From: Prevotellaceae bacterium
GTDB lineage: Bacteria; Bacteroidota; Bacteroidia; Bacteroidales; UBA932
Length of the DNA stretch: 17,956 nucleotides
Direction: 5' to 3'
NCBI GenBank assembly: GCA_031288855.1
Contig: JAITQQ010000078.1
Coordinates: 1 to 17,956 of the forward strand
Position numbers and translations under genes: made by a program. The first letter of the stretch is position 1. Each line of letters opens with the position of its first letter. Positions 6,300 through 13,586 of this stretch are shown in pieces. Under the pieces are notes generated by a model. It was not told where the DNA came from and made no database searches. It worked only from the letters and a program-made list of their open reading frames with translations.

Positions 6300-8120
6300 A
6301 TGAAACTACATTACACGACCATATTGATTGCCGGATTGATGCTTTGTATAAGCAATGCCGTTGTGGCGCAACAATCTTCGAAAACGAAAAAAAATACCGG
6401 ACTGGGCGACCCCACCGTCGAAATTGTAACCGACTACAGGGGAAAAATACTCGAAACCGATAAAATTGACATCAAATACAACACCGGCGATTCCTTAATA
6501 TACCCGAAAATATCTTTCACCTATCCGTTTATTGCCCATGACATGCAGAGCAGCTTTTCGCTCGAGGCTATTCCTGCCATCTCAATGGCTACAGACAATC
6601 TTACCATACCCGACATGGGATATGGATACCTTCGTGCAGCATACCTGCACCCTGTGACGCCCGAAGCCGACTTCTACCTTCACAGCCCGCTATCTAAAAA
6701 ATCGGCGGTGAGCGTTTACCTCAAACACCGCTCATACTGGGGAAAGTCGCCGCTTTACGAACAAGCGCCTGTAACCCCGCAACCGATTACCGATAAAATT
6801 TTATCGGCGCACGAAACATCACAAGCCGGCGTGGTATTGCAACACCTTTTCAAATACGCGGCAATAGAGGCCAAAGCGGAATACAAGCACCAATCTCTTT
6901 TGTACTACGGACAAGACACGCTCTTCCTCAAAGAAAATATTGACAACGAATATGCCACAACAAAGATTGCCGAAAACAGCTACGTGCGTGACTTTATGAG
7001 TCAAACGTTTAATATTGTCAACACCGACATCCGCCTATATACTTTGGATAACGCCAACAAAACTTTTTCGTTCAGCGTCCAGACTTATTTCGATTACATC
7101 AAGGAATCGGCGCACCGTTATAAGTCGACGAAACCCGTAAACCAACACACGGTAGGACTAAACAGTTTCCTCAATTTCAGAATAACCCCGCACCACATTT
7201 TCAACCTGCAACTTTACGCCAAAACATACAACCGCGACAACCTGTCGAAACAATTTTCGTCGGGATTAATCAACGCCATACCTTCTTACACTTACCATGA
7301 CGACCTCATGAAAGCGTCGGCAGGGTTGAACATCGAAGGAATTTATAATGGGCATGGATTAAGTTACAATTTCTATCCTTTGCTAGCGTTTCACTTCATC
7401 GCTTACAATGGCATGATTATCCCCTATCTTGAAATAGCAGGCGGGTCAACCCTCAACAACTACGAAAAAATTATTTCCGAAAACCCTTATGTATTGCCGG
7501 GTTTAGACGTATCGAACACCCGCAACAGAATAAAAAGCGAAGCCGGCGTCAGAGGAAATTTCAGCAGCACTTTTGCCTATCGCTTAAAAGCATCCTACAC
7601 GATGATTGATAGTATGTACTTTTTTGTCAATAGCACAGAACCTATCAATGACAGAGGCACAGTTTATACATACTTCCCAATCCTCAGCAATTTCGACGTA
7701 GTTTATGACAACGTATCAAAATTCAGCGTTGGGTTTGAATTGAGCGCCAAATTCCGCAACATCGATGCGTTGTTCTTTTCCAATTATACCAAATACAACA
7801 TGGACATAGAGGAAAAAGCATGGCACACGCCAACGATTGAAGCGGGATTGCAGTTCCGGTACAAAATAAACCCGCTCATTTTTACCCTCGATGCGCTTTA
7901 CCGAAGCGAAACGCCCGTGCTACTTCCCGCATCCTACGCCGCACACACTACTTCTACAAAAGCTTACGTAAACTTGGGGCTCACGGCAGAATACCGCATC
8001 ACTGAAAAATTTTCCGTCTTCCTTCAAGGAAAAAACCTACTGAACAAGCCCTACCAAAATTATTATCTCTACTATCATCCGGGCTTGACTGCCGGATGCG
8101 GGCTAACATACTCATTTTAA
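6300..8120 (+). CDS. TonB-receptor-like outer-membrane beta-barrel protein lacking a plug
   Basis: A 606-residue outer-membrane protein. The signal peptide ends near residue 23 (VVA-QQ). After a short linker (PTVEIVTDYRGKIL) the sequence is alternating hydrophobic/aromatic beta-strand segments up to a C-terminal phenylalanine. The final part (FSVFLQGKNLLNKPYQNYY...GLTYSF) closely resembles the last strands of TonB-dependent receptors. No TonB box, plug domain (no IRG or GxGAxxxLYG motifs) or carboxypeptidase-like N-terminal domain can be found, so it is not a complete TonB-dependent receptor. It could be a passive channel or a structural or assembly factor. It starts 2 nt after the large TPR protein, which probably contacts its periplasmic side. 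A TonB-dependent-receptor label from homology alone would be misleading. The barrel nature is confident; function is unknown. Confidence 0.8.
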   Translation: MKLHYTTILIAGLMLCISNAVVAQQSSKTKKNTGLGDPTVEIVTDYRGKILETDKIDIKYNTGDSLIYPKISFTYPFIAHDMQSSFSLEAIPAISMATDNLTIPDMGYGYLRAAYLHPVTPEADFYLHSPLSKKSAVSVYLKHRSYWGKSPLYEQAPVTPQPITDKILSAHETSQAGVVLQHLFKYAAIEAKAEYKHQSLLYYGQDTLFLKENIDNEYATTKIAENSYVRDFMSQTFNIVNTDIRLYTLDNANKTFSFSVQTYFDYIKESAHRYKSTKPVNQHTVGLNSFLNFRITPHHIFNLQLYAKTYNRDNLSKQFSSGLINAIPSYTYHDDLMKASAGLNIEGIYNGHGLSYNFYPLLAFHFIAYNGMIIPYLEIAGGSTLNNYEKIISENPYVLPGLDVSNTRNRIKSEAGVRGNFSSTFAYRLKASYTMIDSMYFFVNSTEPINDRGTVYTYFPILSNFDVVYDNVSKFSVGFELSAKFRNIDALFFSNYTKYNMDIEEKAWHTPTIEAGLQFRYKINPLIFTLDALYRSETPVLLPASYAAHTTSTKAYVNLGLTAEYRITEKFSVFLQGKNLLNKPYQNYYLYYHPGLTAGCGLTYSF

Positions 8121-8176
8121 AAGATAAAAAAGCGTTAAAATTTTCCGCTGTTACACTGTTTTTTCATCGTTTTTCG

Positions 8177-8207
8177 TTGCAAATTACATAAAATATTACT
8201 ACCTTTG
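8177..8207 (+). promoter_or_regulatory. gyrB promoter (TTG-N20-TACCTTTG)
   Basis: TTG at 8177-8179 and TACCTTTG at 8200-8207 match the Bacteroidota -33/-7 consensus with a 20-nt spacer. The transcript would begin about 20 nt before ATG 8236. gyrB therefore has its own promoter, although the upstream operon lies only 115 nt away. Confidence 0.8.
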
Positions 8208-8223
8208 TAGGATATCTAAATGA

Positions 8224-10212
<1,989 letters not shown>

Positions 10213-10231
10213 GAACTAAGCATGTCATGGC

Positions 10232-10879
10232 TTAAATGTAGTATTCCGTCAAATCGACAATGCCTGCACGCATGGCGTACTTGATGGCCTCGTGCACGTT
10301 GTTTACCTCCAACTTGCGAAAAATATTTTTCCGGTGTGTATTAATGGTATGAAAACTGAGGTGCTGCTCAAAAGCAATTTCTTTGGTGGTTTTTCCCATA
10401 GCAATCTCGTGCAGTACGGCACGCTCGCTGGCGGTGAGCATGTCGCGGGTTTCCTGCGGCGGCACGCCCTCGCGCAACACCTGCACAGCCAAATCACATA
10501 AGTAGGTTTCGCCACGAGCGGTATATTTCAAAGCGGCCATGAGGTCGCCGGCCGGGTCGGTTTTCATCACTACGCCAAACGGCTGCCCCGAAAAAAGCAC
10601 CCGCCGCAAAAACGGTTTTGACAACTCGTCGGAAAACAACAGCCACGCCGACCGGCGATACTTCTCGCGCAAATTAATCAGCTGCACCTCGAGCAAATCG
10701 AAAAGCGTATAATCCAACAACACCGCCGCCTCAGGATAAGCGGACAGCTGCGCCATGAGTTCCGCACACGAAGCCGCCTCCACAACCTCGCCGGCCACAC
10801 ACAACTGCTCCAACAGGGCGGAAATCCCTCGCCGGGTGATGTATTGGTTATCGGCCAGAATAAATGGGCGCATCGACAT
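10232..10879 (-). CDS. LuxR/NarL-type response regulator, orphan
   Basis: A 215-residue two-domain DNA-binding regulator. The receiver domain (about residues 4-122) has the phosphoacceptor Asp56 in LLDYTLFD, Ser83 in place of the switch Thr/Ser, and Lys106 in VVMKTD. Only one acidic residue of the usual pair is obvious in the pocket (Asp10 in LADNQ), so phosphorylation may be weak or atypical. The HTH domain (about 149-210) reads LTASERAVLHEIAMGKTTKEI...HTINTHRKNIFRKLEV, a standard GerE/LuxR helix-turn-helix. ATG 10879 is chosen; the frame is open 32 codons further upstream, but that part crosses the promoter box. Met at 10873 is a second option. No histidine kinase is nearby. It diverges from cysK, so control of that shared region, including cysK, is an attractive but unproven inference. 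Confidence 0.88.
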   Translation of the reverse strand: MSMRPFILADNQYITRRGISALLEQLCVAGEVVEAASCAELMAQLSAYPEAAVLLDYTLFDLLEVQLINLREKYRRSAWLLFSDELSKPFLRRVLFSGQPFGVVMKTDPAGDLMAALKYTARGETYLCDLAVQVLREGVPPQETRDMLTASERAVLHEIAMGKTTKEIAFEQHLSFHTINTHRKNIFRKLEVNNVHEAIKYAMRAGIVDLTEYYI

Positions 10880-10898
10880 TAAAATGTTATTTTTTATG

Positions 10899-10906
10899 CA
10901 AAAGTA
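10899..10906 (-). promoter_or_regulatory. -7 element of the LuxR-type regulator gene
   Basis: On the minus strand TACTTTTG (10906-10899) matches TAnnTTTG perfectly, 19 nt before ATG 10879. It continues as TTTTGCATAAAA, a 12-mer shared with the cysK promoter on the other strand. No clear TTG is seen at -33. Confidence 0.65.
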
Positions 10907-10953
10907 CCATAAAATTATGTGACTTCGCCACGAAAAATATAAAAATACCACAA

Positions 10954-10996
10954 ATGTGCTATTTCGGCATAGCAAAAGATGTGCTATTTTTGCATA
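10954..10996. repeat. 18-bp direct repeat with embedded palindrome at the cysK promoter
   Basis: ATGTGCTATTTCGGCATA (10954-10971) recurs as ATGTGCTATTTTTGCATA (10979-10996), 16 of 18 identical, at 25-bp spacing. The first copy forms a perfect dyad TGCTAT-N6-ATAGCA (10957-10974). The second copy contains the cysK -7 box. The arrangement looks like an operator pair overlapping the promoter, although duplication of a promoter segment would look similar. Confidence 0.5.
10985..10992 (+). promoter_or_regulatory. -7 element of cysK
   Basis: TATTTTTG matches TAnnTTTG perfectly, 37 nt before ATG 11030. It lies within the second direct-repeat copy, so a factor binding that repeat would occlude the promoter. 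Confidence 0.65.
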
Positions 10997-11029
10997 AAAT
11001 TATATTTATTTACAAAAACACCTACCAAA

Positions 11030-11977
11030 ATGTCGAAAATCTTTAAACAATTAACCGATTTAGTGGGGAATACCCCCCTGTTGGAGCTCAACGCTTACAA
11101 AAAAACAAAATCTGTGGAGGCGCACCTGATTGCCAAACTCGAATATTTTAATCCCGCCGGCAGCGTGAAAGACCGCATAGCGCTGTCTATGATTGAGAAT
11201 GCGGAAGCACACCACATCCTGAAACCCGGCGCTACCATCATAGAGCCCACAAGCGGCAACACCGGCGTGGGATTGGCGTTTGTGTCGGCAGCGAAAGGCT
11301 ACAAGCTCATCCTCACGATGCCCGAAACCATGAGCCTCGAGCGGCGCAACCTGCTGAAAGCGCTCGGCGCAACGCTGGTGCTCACGCCCGGAAGCGAAGG
11401 CATGAAAGGCGCTATCGCCAAAGCGGAAGCGCTACGCGACGAAACGCCCGGCGCTATCATTCTGCAACAATTCGACAACCCCTCAAACCCCGATATACAT
11501 TACCGCACAACGGCCGAAGAAGTGTGGTTCGACACCGACGGAAAGGTTGACATCTTTGTGTCGGGCGTGGGCACAGGCGGCACCGTGAGCGGCGCAGGAA
11601 AACGGCTGAAAGAGCTGAACCCCGCCGTGAAGGTGGTAGCCGTAGAGCCCAGTGACTCGCCGGTGCTGTCGGGCGGCAAGCCCGGCCCGCACAAGATACA
11701 GGGCATTGGCGCCGGATTCGTCCCGCGCAACTACGACAGCGCCGTGATTGACGAAATCATCCCCGTATCGAACGACGACGCCATCCGCACAAGCCGCGAA
11801 CTGGCCAAAACCGAAGGCCTGCTCGTGGGTATTTCGTCGGGTGCGGCCGCCTTCGCAGCCACGAGCCTCGCCCTGCGTCCCGGGAACAAAGGCAAGACCA
11901 TTGTAGTGGTACTGCCCGACACCGGCGAGCGCTACCTGTCGACGATTCTCTACGCTTTCGACGAATATCCGCTCTAA
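11030..11977 (+). CDS. cysK: Cysteine synthase A (O-acetylserine sulfhydrylase)
   Basis: A PLP enzyme that replaces the acetyl group of O-acetyl-L-serine with sulfide to make L-cysteine; cytosolic, 315 residues, the normal CysK length. Lys47 in [11 protein letters not shown] forms the PLP Schiff base. SGNTG (75-79) is the substrate-binding loop, GTGGT (181-185) binds the PLP phosphate, and QGIGAGFVP (from residue 224) is the conserved CysK segment. ISSGAAA carries the serine contacting the pyridine nitrogen. ATG 11030 (MSKIFKQL) is chosen because it gives the family N-terminus. The frame is open for 17 codons upstream, but those codons cover the promoter. The closely related cystathionine beta-synthase and CysM are less likely given the QGIGAGF motif and the length. 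It is divergent from the LuxR-type regulator and appears monocistronic. Confidence 0.94.
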   Translation: MSKIFKQLTDLVGNTPLLELNAYKKTKSVEAHLIAKLEYFNPAGSVKDRIALSMIENAEAHHILKPGATIIEPTSGNTGVGLAFVSAAKGYKLILTMPETMSLERRNLLKALGATLVLTPGSEGMKGAIAKAEALRDETPGAIILQQFDNPSNPDIHYRTTAEEVWFDTDGKVDIFVSGVGTGGTVSGAGKRLKELNPAVKVVAVEPSDSPVLSGGKPGPHKIQGIGAGFVPRNYDSAVIDEIIPVSNDDAIRTSRELAKTEGLLVGISSGAAAFAATSLALRPGNKGKTIVVVLPDTGERYLSTILYAFDEYPL

Positions 11978-12109
11978 GCCGTTTCGTTAAATTTCCCCCG
12001 ATTTCAACCGTTGGTAAAAAGCTGTTGATAAATATTTATTCGCATAATTCATTATTATTTGAATTTTTGATGTATTATTGCAGAAAATTATTTGTTATTT
12101 TATCTCATT

Positions 12110-13027
12110 ATGTCGAAAAAAACCATTACAGCTAAAAAAACCAAACCCGCTGCCAAATCGGCGAAGAAGATAACGAAACCTCTAAACAACAAGAAAGTAT
12201 CGGCCAAGCCGGTAAAGAAAGTTGTTGCCAAAAAAACAGTTGCGGCAGTGAAAAAAACAACAAAACCGGTGAAAAAAACGATAAAACCGGTAAAGAAAAC
12301 CGTCGTAAAAACAGTTGCAAAAGCGAAAAAAGCCACTCCGGTAAAGGCAAAAAAAGTGGCCGCAGCAAAAAAACCTGTTAAAAAGACGGTAGCACCTGTT
12401 AAAAAGAAGGTGGCGCCTGTTAAAAAAACGACAAAGCCGGCCAAGCCCGTCGCTAAGGCGCTAAAACCGAAAAGCAAACAGGTTAAGAAACCCGTAAAAA
12501 CGGCGCAAAAGGTGACGAAGCCGGTACAAAAACCCGTAAAAACGGTACAAAAAGTGACGAAGCCGGTGCAAAAACCCGTAAAAACGGCGCAAAAAGTGAC
12601 GAAGCCGGTGCCAAAACCCGTAAGCAAGAAAGTGACGCCGGCGAAAACGCCCGAAGTCGCTCCGGTGAAAAAAGCGCCGGTACAGCAAGGCGGAAAGCGC
12701 CGGCTGGTGGCGAGCTACAAGAACCTCGCACAGGGCGTGCTCGATGCCATCAAGGAAAAATACCCGCACGGATACAACGACTACATGGCCGACATCATGA
12801 AGGTGGACAAGCCCGACGGCACCTACTTCTACGCCATTACCATCGACCTGCCCGACACCATTTACCTCGTCAAAATTGATGTGAAAATCGATACCGACTA
12901 CGAGGAAGTGGAAAGGGAAATGTTCGGCGGAGGCCCCGACAATACCGGCGACGACAGCAGCGACTTCCCCGATACCGGCGACGACAGCAGCGACTTCGCA
13001 GACGACGCGGAGGAAGATGAAGAATAA
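12110..13027 (+). CDS. Histone-H1-like lysine-rich protein with acidic tail
   Basis: A 305-residue bipolar protein. Residues 1 to about 200 are a low-complexity Lys/Ala/Pro/Val/Thr tail built of KKTxKPVKK-type motifs. It includes three full 14-residue repeats (KPVKTAQKVTKPVQ and variants) and resembles the C-terminal tail of eukaryotic H1 and bacterial AlgP/Hc1-like proteins. Residues of about 205-275 look folded (RRLVASYKNLAQGVLDAIKE..., then a beta-rich TYFYAITIDLPDTIYLVKIDVKID). The end is strongly acidic, with two 10-residue repeats NTGDDSSDFP/DTGDDSSDFA followed by DDAEEDEE. The basic tail should bind DNA or RNA non-specifically; the acidic tail may compete for it or bind proteins. There is no signal peptide. 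ATG 12110 is chosen (MSKKT). A weak -7-like TATTATTG lies at 12073-12080. A nucleoid-associated role is inference from composition, and the middle domain is not one I can name. Confidence 0.8.
   Translation: MSKKTITAKKTKPAAKSAKKITKPLNNKKVSAKPVKKVVAKKTVAAVKKTTKPVKKTIKPVKKTVVKTVAKAKKATPVKAKKVAAAKKPVKKTVAPVKKKVAPVKKTTKPAKPVAKALKPKSKQVKKPVKTAQKVTKPVQKPVKTVQKVTKPVQKPVKTAQKVTKPVPKPVSKKVTPAKTPEVAPVKKAPVQQGGKRRLVASYKNLAQGVLDAIKEKYPHGYNDYMADIMKVDKPDGTYFYAITIDLPDTIYLVKIDVKIDTDYEEVEREMFGGGPDNTGDDSSDFPDTGDDSSDFADDAEEDEE
12488..12625 (+). repeat. 42-bp in-frame tandem repeat (three copies plus a partial)
   Basis: Units begin at 12488, 12530, 12572 and (partial) 12614, each opening with AAACCCGTAA and spaced exactly 42 nt, that is 14 codons. 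Copies differ by only a few bases. This suggests recent expansion by slippage or unequal recombination within the lysine-rich tail. It is not a CRISPR array, because there are no unique spacers. Confidence 0.85.
12941..12997 (+). repeat. 30-bp in-frame repeat in the acidic tail
   Basis: ATACCGGCGACGACAGCAGC occurs twice, beginning at 12942 and 12972, within a 30-bp unit encoding (N/D)TGDDSSDF plus one residue. It duplicates the acidic motif of the histone-like protein. Confidence 0.8.
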
Positions 13028-13040
13028 TTCGTAAAAAAGT

Positions 13041-13071
13041 TTGCACATTAAAAAAAAATCATATACCTTTG
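13041..13071 (+). promoter_or_regulatory. Promoter of tRNA-Val (TTG-N20-TACCTTTG)
   Basis: TTG at 13041-13043 and TACCTTTG at 13064-13071 match the Bacteroidota consensus with a 20-nt spacer, 13 nt before the tRNA 5' end. Confidence 0.8.
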
Positions 13072-13084
13072 CCGTCCCAATCAA

Positions 13085-13159
13085 GGGAGCTTAGCTCAGC
13101 TGGTTTAGAGCATCTGCCTTACAAGCAGAGGGTCATAGGTTCGAACCCTATAGCTCCCA
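13085..13159 (+). tRNA. tRNA-Val (anticodon UAC)
   Basis: A complete 75-nt cloverleaf. The acceptor GGGAGCT pairs with AGCTCCC, the D arm is GCTC/GAGC, and the anticodon stem TCTGC/GCAGA encloses loop CTTACAA with anticodon TAC. The T arm is ATAGG-TTCGAAC-CCTAT and the discriminator is A. CCA is not encoded; CCCC follows. Confidence 0.97.
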
Positions 13160-13167
13160 CCCCGCAA

Positions 13168-13200
13168 AAAAGAGTTACGAGCCACTTCGTAACTCTTTTC
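13168..13200 (+). terminator. Terminator after tRNA-Val
   Basis: AAAAGAGTTACGA (13168-13180) pairs perfectly with TCGTAACTCTTTT (13187-13199) around a 6-nt loop, followed by further T-rich sequence. The A/T flanks would let it act in both directions. It separates the tRNA from the metal-related operon downstream. Confidence 0.9.
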
Positions 13201-13217
13201 TTTTCAAAAATAATACT

Positions 13218-13225
13218 TACCTTTA
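13218..13225 (+). promoter_or_regulatory. Probable -7 element of the receptor operon
   Basis: TACCTTTA has one mismatch to TAnnTTTG, 18 nt before ATG 13244. It is the only candidate between the terminator and the first gene of the operon. I see no obvious dyad for a metal-responsive repressor beside it. Confidence 0.45.
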
Positions 13226-13243
13226 CAAAAATTTCGGAAAGAA

Positions 13244-13552
13244 ATGAAAAGAGGCAATAAATATCGCATTTGCAGCGCTGCCGTTCTGGCGACGATTTTT
13301 GCCGTTTCGCTACTGGCAAAGCCGGTGCATATACTCTTTCCCGACGAACACCACGCCGCCTGCCATTCGGAAGCCGGGCATGATGATTGCGCCATTTGCC
13401 AATTCACATTGTCGAACTTTACCACCCAAAGCGTTTTCACCGTAGAAAAACCGGTTGTCTTTCTTGTGGAAATCGCAACAGAACGGGGAATTTTCGACAT
13501 TCCCCAAAAACAATTCTCCTTCGTTTCGTTAAGAGCGCCTCCCGCCCGTTAA
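13244..13552 (+). CDS. Small exported His/Cys-rich protein, putative metal-binding
   Basis: A 102-residue protein. Residues 1-25 form a basic and hydrophobic signal sequence or anchor (YRICSAAVLATIFAVSLLA), so the rest is periplasmic. Immediately after comes a dense cluster of possible metal ligands: His29, His36, His37, Cys40, His41, His46, Cys49 and Cys52, arranged as HHAACH...GHDDCAICQF. The C-terminus ends in SLRAPPAR. I recall similar small proteins (H-rich, CxxC, ending in LRAPP) in front of TonB-dependent receptor genes in Bacteroidota; this is family memory, not a search result. It lies 34 nt upstream of the receptor gene and is presumably cotranscribed. Metal sensing, buffering or handing metal to the receptor are all possible. 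The binding potential is visible; metal identity and function are unknown. DUF2946-like small proteins are an alternative family label. Confidence 0.75.
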   Translation: MKRGNKYRICSAAVLATIFAVSLLAKPVHILFPDEHHAACHSEAGHDDCAICQFTLSNFTTQSVFTVEKPVVFLVEIATERGIFDIPQKQFSFVSLRAPPAR

Positions 13553-13586
13553 CCAAATCCCATTTCTAACATTTCTTATCACTTTT

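Noticed and set aside
6300..8120. Annotation of the barrel protein as a complete TonB-dependent receptor
   Set aside because: No TonB box or plug motifs are visible in the N-terminal region, unlike the receptor at 13587-15710.
8121..8176. Terminator between the barrel gene and gyrB
   Set aside because: Only a 4-bp AGCG/CGCT pairing is visible before a T-run, too weak to call.
10213..10231. Bidirectional terminator between the converging gyrB and regulator genes
   Set aside because: The 19-nt gap holds no usable inverted repeat; termination must occur elsewhere or by another mechanism.
12488..12625. Regularly spaced repeats considered as a CRISPR array
   Set aside because: Units abut directly with no unique spacers, keep the reading frame and encode KPVKT-type peptide repeats.
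12100..13084. Long minus-strand frames (175 and 207 codons) opposite the lysine-rich gene
   Set aside because: They are complements of lysine-rich low-complexity codons giving Phe/Leu/Thr- or Arg/Phe-rich repeats; no independent evidence of coding.
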